Source of the DNA: Dysidea avara
Taxonomy: Eukaryota > Porifera > Demospongiae > Dictyoceratida > Dysideidae
Assembly (NCBI RefSeq): GCF_963678975.1
Contig: NC_089281.1
Span: 11,619,277 to 11,683,276, forward strand
Direction of reading: 5' to 3'
DNA length: 64,000 nucleotides
Of the stretch, positions 36,607 through 48,986 are shown piece after piece (within the stretch, counting starts at the first letter, position 1; each line of letters starts with the position of its first letter). The notes beneath the pieces were generated by a model. It did not search any database. It was not told the origin of the DNA and saw only the letters and a list, made by a program, of their open reading frames with translations. The position numbers and the translations under genes are program-made.

Positions 36607-38685
36607 TCTCCTTCAAATTTATCTTTTCTTCTTTTTTCAGTAAATCAATCTAATCATTTCTCTGAGGCTGTAAAGAAAATTAGACGATCACATCGCTTCT
36701 TCAAGACAAGGTCGATAATCAGAAAGTTTCGTTAAAACAGTTACTTACAAATATCACATTCAAACGAGTGAAATAAAATCTATAATTAAACTATAATACA
36801 ATCTTTACGAAAATACCACACAATTATAGTTTCCCCGCAATGCACTCTCCAACCTTCTCCTAGTGACGTAACATCCTATTTGATTGACGCAATACAAGAC
36901 TCGCAATCACGCAATAACTTCTTGCTAGAAAGCAGCTAAAGCATACGAATTAGTAATGTAGTAGTAGCAACCAAAGCTAGAATTAAAATATGGGTTACAT
37001 TTTCTTGATTTTCCTTGCTTTTATCAAGCTAGAGATGTGATATAAAGTAAAGCAACATGTACAGCCTTGTAAAGCAACAACATTACGATGACTGCAGTCA
37101 CTAACTGGGTGGAACAATTACCAAGTCAATGCCATAACCAAAAAGCTACATTTAACAAGTTAGTGAATTGAAGTCTACAAGTTGCCATGACCAGCTGCAT
37201 GAGGTAGAACACTTGTTCTCACAGCTGATGTTCTGTGAGATAGGTTACTACTGGTACATGCAGGTATTAACAAGTCTCACAGAAGGTTCTCATGTTTAGT
37301 TTAATAGGATACTTGGTACAAGATCACAATTTGTCAATTCTTCAATATCATCATCACATCAAGCGTTACAGGAAGTTGTGAGTATGTAGCACATTAACAA
37401 ATCCATTTTATAATTCTTATGGCTTTCAGGCATAATCTTACAACATATACCAGAGCCATTTAGCTAGGTAGCTATAGCAAGAGTAAAAGTACTATTGGCA
37501 AAAGTCAACACTTATATAACAAGTCAGGGATTTCTCAGGGGACTAGCGTTGTGTTAACAAGTACTGAGACTTTTGACTGTTGTATTTTGTAGGTGGTGAG
37601 TGCTGGAGGTCTGGGGGGGGGGGGGGGGGAGGAGAGAGGTAGAGGGCATATCCTGTCAAATATTTGTAGTAGATATAATTTGACACCTAAAGTTGTGGTG
37701 TGACAAGCTGTTAAAACTTATTGAATGAGAGAAAATTATGATAACTTTGGTAATGTGAAGATTCGCCCCAGCTTAGGCACAAAAAGTCATTTCATGGTGT
37801 AGCATTTGTAATTATCTGCTTAACCAATGCAGCATGGATTGTGTAAGTTAGATTATATAGTGTGAAATTGTAGACAGAGCCAAGTAAGTATAAACATTGC
37901 TAGTAAATCGTGCTCAGTTGTAACCTTGCAAGCCATCAAATCAATGTGATAGCTGAATGTGGTATCAACTAGCTTCAGTAGCTTGTTAATAAACTGGTTA
38001 AATGTGACAGCCTGGTAGCCAAGTAGCTATAATTTCCAGGTAATGTTTACCTTCGTCAATGATTTCCCACCCTAATACAAACAAAGTTACACAATCCTTG
38101 GCTAACCTACTAACAGATTTGGACTAGCTGACCCTAACACTGCACCCAGCAGGTAAATATGTCAGGCCGTTGTCATGGAGTCAATGGCTTGGTGACGAGT
38201 CATTAGTACTTCTCTACCAACAGATGTGATGACACCTACAAATAAATGACCTGACTGACCTATGTACCTGGTGAATCATGACATGTCATCATTATGACAT
38301 AAGGGTAGAAGTGACAAACAGGTATACTGTGACACATACTATATGTATATAATAGGAACAGGTTTGTATACAAACACTCAGGACATTTACCTGTGTGTAT
38401 AACACATAAGATGTCCTAGTCATCATTTATCATGAGAAATATAACCCTTGTGTCGGGCTCGCCTCGTACATACATTCCATTGGCAGGCCATAAATCAGCT
38501 TGGAAGTAGCACTGAGCTTGTTAGTACCTATATTTGGTAGGCCGAAGCTGGTGTAATTAATACAATCACTCAATACGTATGAGCTCATTATTACATGCAT
38601 GTATTAAACAGGTTTAGAGTGTTGATATACACTGATAGTCAAAGACTCACGTGATAGCTGACAATGGTGCGCTGCTAAGGGGGCT
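36607..38685. other. 2.1-kb divergent intergenic region, TET and SMG6
   Basis: This separates the divergent TET and SMG6 starts and should hold both promoters. A G-run lies at 37613-37629. No gene, RNA or clear transposon end was recognised. Short opposite ORFs near 38604-38963 are shadows of SMG6 exon 1. Confidence 0.5.
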
Positions 38686-41600
38686 ATGTCCATTTCTCGA
38701 CGTACAGATGACGCGAGTAGGAGAGTAAATGATGTAGCAAACGTCTGTGATTCTAACAGCCCGAATTCAACCCGGGAACTTTTGCGAACGGGCGTAGTGC
38801 AGCAGCTAGCTAACACCCAAAGGGAGACGGGTGAATATAGACAAAAAAAACATGGCAAGGCAAACAGTAGAAAGGTAGAAACGAGCGGCGGAGATTTGAC
38901 ATTTGTTACGAGCAGTTTGTCATCCCAAATAACGCCCACCAAAGATTTAATACATTCAAGCACGGATGAAATTGGTGCAATGAAAGAGACGCATGGCGTG
39001 TTGAGAGTACCAGAAGGCGTCAGGAAATCTCAGTCACCCAAGAGAGATGCAGTGAGTGCTTCAATTAACCATGGAAGGAAGGGGGCTGGTGAAGTCATGA
39101 GTGAGATAACAGCTCATGAAACTGATCTTAATAACTTGGTATCACGATGGTCTGGAGATGCTAGCAAGTTTCAACGCATCACAGAAATTTGGTGAGTATA
39201 CAATAGTAGAATACACACTGAAGTATATCAACTGTATACATGCACACAGATGCATGTTTCCCTCGTAATACACACACTGCACATTATCATACCATTGTGT
39301 CTGTGTCGTAACTGGTATTAAACGGCTTCATTGGGATGTTGTACATGTGCTTTGTCGCACTTCTAAGGTCTAATGACTTTATTTTCGTAAATATTTTGTA
39401 ATTGAAGTCAATTACAACTGATCATTGATTGCTTGCGATTCAGTAATCTACAAGTGTCATTTAGGCAGCGTGTTTGTAATTAAATTTTAACTTTGTAAGT
39501 GTGCCTAACCACAAATTTAAAGAGCGCAAATTACTTATGACAGCTATGCTGCAAATTTGTTTGCTGATTACATTCAGCTTCAAATATGAATACACCTGTA
39601 CATATGGGCTGTTATTTAACCCTTTGATTTAGCAAACTGTTGATTGGGTTAGTGAATTTTGCATTTTTTTGTACAGATCACAATAATGTGTAAGCCTTGA
39701 CATGTTTGTCTTAAGTATCGTGCCTCAAGATTTTTGTTAAGATTGTATATCAAATTCAGCAACAACAGTGTGCTGTTTAATTTCCGTTCACACTGGAACA
39801 TATAGCGCATACACAAAACTTTATTGGCATATATATATATACTGCAGCTGAATTGACAATTGCCTGAATTCTAATGCAATATTGTACAGTATTTGTGACC
39901 GTCTCAGTGAAAACTCGTCTAGTTCGCACAAGCATGTGTTTTGAGAAAAACGAATTTAAAAAAAAATTGGTGAAATTATGTGTTACAAAGAAAATTTTAC
40001 ACAAATTTTAATCGAGCCATTACTCAGAGAAGGAAAATCATTTAAACCTATACACCATCTTATTCGCCTACTCATGGGGAGTTCAAAATCTTTGTTTGAT
40101 TTCTGTAGTCCCAATGGTTTGCGTGTCGCGTGCGTTTGTTTACGATGCGGTAGACATAAACAAAATCGTTTCTGTTTCTTCAATAAAACCACCTTCATAC
40201 ACCTATGTGTAAGTAACTGCTGGGTGAAAACTAAACCTTGGTCGATTTGCTGATCCATGGTGAGCATTGTAAGCCGAATCCTAACTCTGTAGACTAATCC
40301 AAATGGAAGTTATGGCTGCGAATGTAAGTGCCTGTAGTTTATTTTTAGTATAGTCACTGTACAAATCGATTTCCTTGCATTTCCTACTGTCTAGTGCTGT
40401 AATTCCAAAACTACTCACTATAATTGACTGAAACTTTGGTGAACCATTCCTTGAACAATGTAGATAACGCTGAGAAATTTAAAAAAAAAATGAACTAGAC
40501 GGGTAGATGGTCACAGTGTTAGTAGCTAAGCTTACTGAATGGCATCCTACTTGATTATTTATAAAAGTGAATATTAATATCAAGAGTTGATAATAAGAGG
40601 AGAGTGTCTAACACAATACAAAGTCTCTACAAATGCTCTCCTATTATTAACTCTTGCTAATACTCTATAGCCTTCATTTACAGTAAGTTTAAATGTCATT
40701 ATTGTTGTAAGTTGATATGAACAAGGAGATATCTTTCACGTTGTTCAGTATTTGCCATTGTACATATCTAGCCCTTTGTTTGTGGTAACATAATAAGGTA
40801 CTGCATGTTAATGTGCACTCCTACAAAGTTGTGGAACTTATCACTCCAACCTTTGCTCTAACTCCAGCAATTCACTGAAGCCATGAGCCTCCAGAAAACT
40901 TTTTGCTGCTTTCAGAGGCTAACTCTATGTAAATAGCTTGTAGTAAATTTGAGGTAATTTTATAATATTTGTAGTGTACAACTGCAGCAGTTATGGAAAG
41001 ACATTATTAGGAGCAAGGTTGATCTCGGGGACTGCACTCGGATATGGCAGAATTGTCACTACGTTGTAACTGAAGGTACAAGGAGACGACTAGCAAGGAA
41101 ATCTTTCAAAGGTACTCTACCTAATGAGATTAGCTGCCCATTGTTTTTGAAATATTTGAAGCCAGTTTAGTGTCGGTTGTTAGGCAGTTGGTATGCTTGT
41201 GGCGGGAATTTCAGAACCAAACGTTGTTTTGAAACATTGCCTATTTTGTGTAGATGTTTTGTCTTAGCTAACATTTGTGAGGTGTCCAGCTGTATCTCAG
41301 CAAAGTGGGATGTTTTATATTTTGTTTCAATTGAAGAATGTTGGGTATAGCTTGTTGCAAAGGACACTCTGAAATGTGGACACCTGGCAAGACTTATCCA
41401 TCCATTTGTAAATTTTACTGTACACACCTGAAATGAGGACATTTTGATAATCAGTCCAAGCTTCATATATTCAGGCCACCCCACTACCGTTATAGTAGAA
41501 GTGTTCAAGCTGAAATATAGTGACATCAAATAGGAAATGAGTTTGTGAAGGTCGCTTTGCTGTTGCTAACCTTTCTTCCTGAAAGCAAAAGGTATAATTT

Positions 41601-44600
41601 TCCTGGAAGTATGGCAGTTTGAATTATACAGACCATTGTGGCCACTCATAATTGATAGGCCTCTATTTTTAATGTTGTTCATGAATTTGAATTTGCTGTT
41701 TCTTTTTAAGTCTTCATTTCTAGGTATGGTGGGGGTATACATGATATTGTTGTGATGTAGGTAATTTGAAGGAAGAGTTTCTCAGCTTCTTGGAATCATC
41801 AATACAATATTATACTGGTCTAATGGAGTTGCTGGAGGGAGCCAGTGAAGGTCAAAGTAAAAGAAAGGTAAATTGTGTTGTACATCTTGCTGTGTATTCT
41901 AGAGGAGACCCATTAGGACCATTTCCTATAAGGAGACCTGTTACATCTATTAATGTGTGTTATCTTTGTAGGAGAAAATCAATGTCTTGCTATGCCACCA
42001 CTTTAACATCTACATCGGAGACTTGTATCGCTATCGAGAACAACTAGTACCTAAGCCTGATTGGGGAAAGCCACGCAGGTAGGTCCTACTTTGTGATTGT
42101 GGTATTGTATTGTATTGTATTGAAGCACCTCATATTATTATCCTGGAAGAGTGCTCGCACTTTTTTTAATGATGGGATATGTGCTACAAGTAGGAAGCTA
42201 TAGAATGACTCATTTTTTGCTAGCTTGTGTTTTGTATGCAAACTTGCCAGCTAATTGAGGCACTAGCTATACCATCAAGTTGTATAAACAGTAAATAACT
42301 TGGCCACTTAAACTGACCAAAGTAAAGCCCGTTGGTCAGGCAGTGAGACATTTGTTAATTTGTTTCCTTCTTTATTGTTTCAGCTACTATTTGAGGGCAC
42401 AGCAGCTGGCTCCAAGGAATGGCAAGCCATACAACCAGCTTGCAGTGATTGCTATCCATGCAGTGAGTCAGATATATGTGTGTATGTGTGTAAGCTAGGA
42501 GCCTATTAAATGTGTGTGAAGATTTATTGAATTTGCTATAGTTAACTTTTTGTGTTAATCAGCTGTTGGATTAGACAATGTTAATTTTACACTGTGCAAA
42601 AAACAATTAGTTTTTGACAAAGGGCATTTAGAAGCTGATAAAGTAAATTATGATTTAGCTACTTACATGATGATGTATTATTCATTAAGTGTGACAGAAA
42701 GTCTAAAACACACTGGTCATACTGGTTTCGCTTTTGAAGAGGATGTCTTTGTTTGCTTTGAAGAATCCAGTGGTTTTATTACTGTTTTAGCAACAGGAAC
42801 AAAATGGATTCCTTAGAACTTGAAAAAGTGAAAAACAGGGCAACCTTATTAAATTGAAGTTACCAGGCGTGGCTTGTGTGCACACACTATTCTTTTCAGC
42901 TCAATTTCATTAGGATGTCACATGAAAAGTTTGTGTGCTCCAAAGGGTGGGAATTTATCAGCTCCTGGAGGATATTTTCATCCTGTGAAAGTTCAATGAG
43001 GAAGTTAGGGACTTGTTGAATATGTATTGATTGCCACCACATGTGTGTGTTGTGCACACACTACATGCATGTATACGTGTGCATGTACATATGCTACAAT
43101 ATAGATATGTGTTGTTACAGCATCGTCGGTTGGATGCTGTCTATTACTACATCAGAAGTCTCACAGCCAGCAATCCCTTCCTATCAGCTAAGGAGAGCCT
43201 TGCAGCTCTCTTTGATGAAACCAGCAAGAAGGTAGCTATATTATTGTACTGTCTGTGTAGCCTATATATTCTTTATAAGGCAGAAATGGAAGATGAGAAG
43301 CTGAAAATGGATGAGGAGAAAAGAAGGAAAAGGAGTGAGCGTAAGCAGAGGAGACAAGACAAACAGTCAAGTGACTTAAGGTGTGGGTGATAGTTGCCGA
43401 GTAGTATTGTAACATCTCTTTTAGTAAAGAGGTATGGGTGCTGCCATGGCAGGTGGATAAATTGGAGGATGTTCTGATATCATCGGCACGGCCTGTAAAT
43501 GACACACACTCCTCACCATCTCCCTTAAAGGTAGCTGTGTCATTAGAGCACCCAAGTTCTGAGGTGTGTACTGAGAAACAGTGTGTACAGCGTATGTAAC
43601 TTTTTCTTATGACAACTTATGTGTACACAGTTACACCACTCACACGTGTACATGCCACACACACATGCCGTATATTGCTGTATAAAAGCCTGGGTTTTTG
43701 TTTCCTTTCCAACCAGCTTTAAATGAGTAGGACATTTAGTCAAGACCAGGTGTTTATTTTGGGTAGGTATAATTATAAGTGACATTCGGCATTTAATTGA
43801 ATTTGGATGAAAATGTTGTATCGGTAAGCATGGAGGGTGTGTTATTACTGGTAAAGTCCTCAATCCCTGATGCCTGATTACTTGTAGTACCTTATGGTTC
43901 TATTGTTGATAATTTGAAGAAGCAGCAGCAGCAAGGAAAGTAGCCACTATCAGCAGACTCCATTAATATATAGCCTGGCCTATGTTTGAGACCAGGTGCT
44001 TATTTTTTCCATATGTGCTAGAAGCACCCACACCTTATAGTTGTTTATTTGAACCTGGCTTTTACACGAGAAATACGGTACATGTAGGCGGACAATTTTA
44101 AAAGTACACTTTTCATCATTCGTGATTAAGTATGAGCTCTTTGTTTGGACAGCTGAAGATGAAGTGCACTTTGTCCTCATTATATTGTTATCAGACAACC
44201 ACAAATTTATTACATTAGCATGACATTAGTGATTGAGAACTGTGATAATTGAATAATTGTGACTCTCCCTTAGCTAATGAAGAACCTGGTGGCCAGTATG
44301 CTGATTGTGCATGGAAAATTTTTTACCAAAATTGGGTATGTATTTTGTGTGAGTGAAGTACAGTGTGTATGTGTTGTTTGTGTGTGTGTGTGTGTGTATG
44401 TGTTGTGTGTGTGTGTTTGTGTGTATGTGTGTGTTAGTGGTATCTGTAGCGGCAAGATTTGTGTCGTTTTCCAGTTTAGAGAGAATCAATGATGCTGTTG
44501 AGAAGTGTCTTGCTCTTTGGAAACAAGTACTCCATTATCAATTGTCCACTCAAGACACATCACGCTTCATGAAGATATTGGTGCTTTGCTTCTTCTCAAT

Positions 44601-47600
44601 GCACAATGCAGCAGAAAGAGAACAGGGTAAATTAGTAGAACAAACATCTGTTTACAGATGTTCACATTTGACATGTCATAGTTTATGTCACTGGGTCTGG
44701 GCACTTAAGTTACTTATAAGTGTTGCTTGGTATGATAATGTTTTCTTAATTAGCGACCTGAATTAATGGAGGAAAAAACTATTTAACAATTATGTAAGTA
44801 TATGTGTATTACCTCATCTAATGAAGATGCTTAGTATGGTACCAAGCACTGCAACCCACACTTGCACACGTGCATGTGTATGCACATTTACACTCACAGA
44901 CACATACTACAGTCCCTCAGTATGCATCTACGTACTGTGTCACACATACTAGGTGTACGGTGGACATGTTTATTTGGTTCATTACTGCATTACATACAGG
45001 TGTATTTGTAATTTTATGTCTAGAAAACAGCATTGCTTCATTCCTATAATATTATTTCTTTTAGCTTCTAGGCCAGCTTGCCTATACTACTGTGGTTTAG
45101 CTGGCTCCTTTGTGCTGCAGTTTCTTCATGGAACAGTGCAAGTCTGCAATAGTGCACTGTCAGCATTTGGTCAGAAGGAAGCTGAATTAAATGCTGACAA
45201 AAAGGGAACTACACCAGGTAATGATAATGAAGACTCAGAGGAACTACAGTCTTTGCTTGATCTTCTTGCTTGTCATTTGCCACTGATTAAGATATGGTTT
45301 GACTGGCTGTGTTGCCAGCTAAGACTGTGGTATGACTGTAGTCAACAGATCAACAATGCTACGCAGTGAGTGATGAGAGTGATGTGTTTTTAGTCTTTTA
45401 TGTGTGTTTGTGTTTAAGGCAAGAGTTTTGGATGGCTAGTGAATGTTTGCTGAATCATCTGGCAGGGCTTGAGACCAGCCTGGGTTCACGGTCTACTGCG
45501 GGTAAGTCCTGAATGTGACATAGGCACACACACTTCATACTCAAAGTTTTGTGGTGCAGCGGTGGTTAGGGTAATACCCTTTCATTTCCCCTACAGCTAT
45601 GATGATAACTGTCCACCTGTGGGAGGACAAGTCCTTGGCAGGTTTCATACCACTCAAGGCTCTGGCCTACTCTTCAGAAGGTGTTAACCACAAGGTATGT
45701 TTACCCATACAGTGATGTTGTGGTGTCTTTGGCTGTCAATAGAAAACATACAAGTATTGTCATTATGATTATGGTCTGCTCTGTTGAACAACCAGTAATG
45801 ATATTCATGATGGTATAAATACTTCATGTTGCTATGCCAATAATGTGTGGTATTCTACGACAAGGCTTGGCTTCCGTGTCTGAGTTGTGTTATGTTGTAC
45901 AACCTCTTTAGTCTGGACGTTTTGGGCCTACGGACAGTAACAGACTGTTCAGATAAACGTGTGATCTCTAAATACAACACAACTTGAAGAGATAGCCTTT
46001 TATACAGTGGCATCTAAGATATTGCCTTGACTATACAGAGCATCGTACAGATTTATTATCTTGTTATGGTTAATATGTATGGATTAGTGCAGTTATGTCA
46101 TATATATGTTAAGTCAAGTGAACATTTTGCTTGTACCTGTAATTTTATTTGCAGAATGTGTTTGCTGAGGGTGTCCATCGAATTGTGACCATTTTACGCA
46201 CCTGTGAACGTCTGTTTGCTAAGCCAGATAGCAGCAGTGAGAGTGTCTGGACTCTGCCTTTGCTGTTTGATGGCGTAAAGTTCATTTATCAATCACACAT
46301 GCCAACATCGTCCTCCACCAAGACAGACAACAGTGTTGTAGCAGTAGTTACTGACCAGAGCAATACTGACAATCTTGAGGTTTGTATGCTATAATAGTAT
46401 TTCCTATTTAAAGCACACCTCAGTAGTAGTTGCTTTTGTAATAGTTTTGTCAAACTTGTCTAGAATAGGTCTGGTTGTTCTAAGTGTTACTCACTAAGTG
46501 ATGTGTTTTGGAGAACCAATATATGCACTATGTATCTTGTGGCCAGCTTTGTGACGAGTATTTTTATATTAAAATCATAGTATCTAAAAATTACTATATA
46601 TATACCCGTGGCAATGATATCTGTTAACTTCAGCTAGCATAGGCTGCATGTGAAATTTGATCCAGTTCATACTGAACTAATGTACACATTGAAATCTCGT
46701 TAATTAATAAATAGGGTTACCTATGATACAGTACCTACCTATATGGTTTCAGTATTGAAATTATGTTGATCTGTTCATGAGGTACACCTTGAGGTGGTCA
46801 GGAAGTAATAAACACAAGTAAACTGTTGCTATTTCAACTATCCACAGGAGCACAGCAGCTCGGACAGTGACAGTGTTATAGTAGAAGATGACAGCAGTGA
46901 AGATGAAGCACCACCACCACCACATCTACAGTCACCAGTATTAGGACAAGAGGCTTCACTATCAGACATAGACAGGTTGAGAATTGAGAAAGAACGTCTA
47001 ACAAGGAAGTTACAAACTCAACAACAGACCCAACAAGACATTGAGGTACTTACTGGCCACCCACACAGTGTGGGTATATCCTACTTTGTACACTTTATTA
47101 AAGTTGTTTAATAGCAATACTTTATTAGCTAGGGCTTCTTTCTTTAAACATTTGTACTTTTTCTTTTGAATGTCTTTAACTTTGATCACTAAATCATTGC
47201 AAAAAATTATATGATTTGAACATTCTGAAAACTTTTGAGTGTCTTCTATAAGGAAGCTTTGTTATTTAGTATTATTTTATTATTGTCTCTCCCCCCTCTC
47301 AGAATGTCCTTGAGGCACGGAGCAAGCAAGAAGTACACCACCAAAGAGTTGTCATACCCAAATATGTTGTCCCAGATACCAATTGCTTCATCTATGACCT
47401 TGTCTCCATCCAGCACATTGTAGCCTCAGGCCATTTCACTGTTGTCATACCGTTAACAGGTAGGTACATTGCCTTATTTTGTTATGTAACTACTATTATT
47501 AGTATGCAATACATGTGTAATTGTCACAATTGTTTATGTATTATAGCAAAACCTTCTTAGTAAATGTACTCCATGCACAGCTTCCAACTAACCTAATGTT

Positions 47601-48696
47601 CTGCTTGAAGATTTATATAATAACGTAATATTATAAATGTAATATTATAACTACATCAGTGTATCCAATAGAAGACATGCCTAGGGATGGTTGTTAAGGG
47701 GGTACTACATACTGTTGGTAACATGTGAGTGTTTTGTCTGTAGTTGTGATGGAATTAGAAGGATTGATGAAAGGTTCTTCTATTAGAACTGACACTCCTG
47801 TGGAAGGAGCACAGTAGGTTTCTTTAAATGTCAGTAAAATCCCTCCTCAAGGCATATCCTGTATTTTGACTAGTGTCTCAGTTTAGAAACTTGAGAACCA
47901 TTACCTCATCAGAAATTATCTACTTTTGGAGGGATTTAACTAAATTTGAATTCCCTAATTAATGCACATCATTGTTTAGGAAAGCTGTGGAGTACCTCAA
48001 GAAATGTTTTGATGTGAAGGAACGTTGTGTAAAGTTGTTGACTACAAAAGGAAACTTCCTTTCCACAATGTCAATCAGATCAGAGTTAACAGGCATCCAG
48101 GTAAGGCCAGTGTAACATTAAGTGTGAAATAAAAGAAATTTACAAAATGTCAGTATTGAGTCAGAAATCACATCTCAGCTTTTGTTACTTCCATTGGTAC
48201 TTTTTGAGACCTTAGAATGTTGTGTGCATTGATATGATTATTTGAAGCACTTTGTAGGGTTTTTGTGTTTGGTTCAAGGTGCAATTTCATTGTAATTGAA
48301 ACTGGTAGGAAAATGGGATACATTTTAGGGTTATTATTTGGGTTATGGGTGAACCAACTATCCTGTTAAGGTGCATGGCTTTGTTTTCAAAAGAAATTTA
48401 TCACACAGCCTTCCATAGATATCATTTTTAAAAAGCTGTGTTTCATTATCTAATACTTTATTATTCACATGGTGTTTTTGTTGTTGTAGATATCCAATGA
48501 TGACTATATTTTATTGAGCTCGGTGAACTTGCGTAGCAAGGTTGACTCCAGTCACATCAGTGGTGCAAGCAGGAAAGTTGAAAACTGTTACACAGTCATT
48601 TTGCTGACAGATGATAGGAATTTGAGGGTGAAGGCATATGCTCAAGACTTCCCGGTAAAAAGCCTGTCAGAATTTATGGCCTGGTGTAAATTGTGA
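38686..48696 (+). CDS. SMG6: SMG6/EST1A nonsense-mediated decay endonuclease
   Basis: SMG6 cuts mRNAs near premature stop codons through a C-terminal PIN domain after recruitment to UPF1. Nineteen exons: 38686-39191, 40975-41111, 41761-41867, 41972-42078, 42384-42462, 43121-43231, 43280-43380, 43425-43563 (or 43530), 44274-44335, 44457-44626, 45065-45365, 45419-45501, 45597-45694, 46155-46379, 46848-47045, 47303-47459, 47744-47813, 47980-48100, 48490-48696; 2979 nt, ~992 aa, in phase. The 14-3-3/TPR-like EST1 region is clear (LCHHFNIYIGDLYRYREQL, YYLRAQQLAPRNGKPYNQLA, RRLDAVYYYIRSLTASNPFL). An acidic linker precedes the PIN domain, which has KYVVPDTNCFIYD, ISNDDYILL and TVILLTDDRNLRVKA, so all three catalytic aspartates are present. 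The N-terminus is shorter than in vertebrates. The exon 10 acceptor, next to a TG run, is the weakest junction. Confidence 0.94.
44368..44433. repeat. (TG)n microsatellite in SMG6 intron 9
   Basis: An imperfect TG run with TATG and TTTG interruptions, ending ~20 bp before the inferred exon 10 acceptor. Length changes here could affect splicing of that exon. Confidence 0.9.
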
Positions 48697-48986
48697 AACA
48701 AATTTTGCTGCTACTGCTGACATTTTTGGATCTCTTGTAACCTACATTATTTTTTTTACATACAGGTTGTTAGACTGTTTTGTTTTGTTTCTTTTTGTAA
48801 TTACAAGCATTGTACCCACCCCTTCTGCTCCAAAGAATACATGTGAATAAACTACATAGAATAAAAAACATTATAATAATTAATGGCTGCGCTGACTCGG
48901 CATGGTCCTCTCCTCAAGCAGCAGTCAATAATTAATACAATAATAGAATCAAAAGAGATCACAACATTCAATATACAGTCAAGTCT
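48697..48986. other. Convergent 3' region of SMG6 and WASHC1
   Basis: Only 290 bp separate the two stop codons. SMG6 polyadenylation signals AATAAA lie at 48846 and again ~14 bp later. No other feature seen. Confidence 0.6.

Noticed and set aside
38604-38963. 119-aa minus-strand ORF
   Set aside because: Antisense shadow of SMG6 exon 1, which is supported by its in-phase junction to exon 2.
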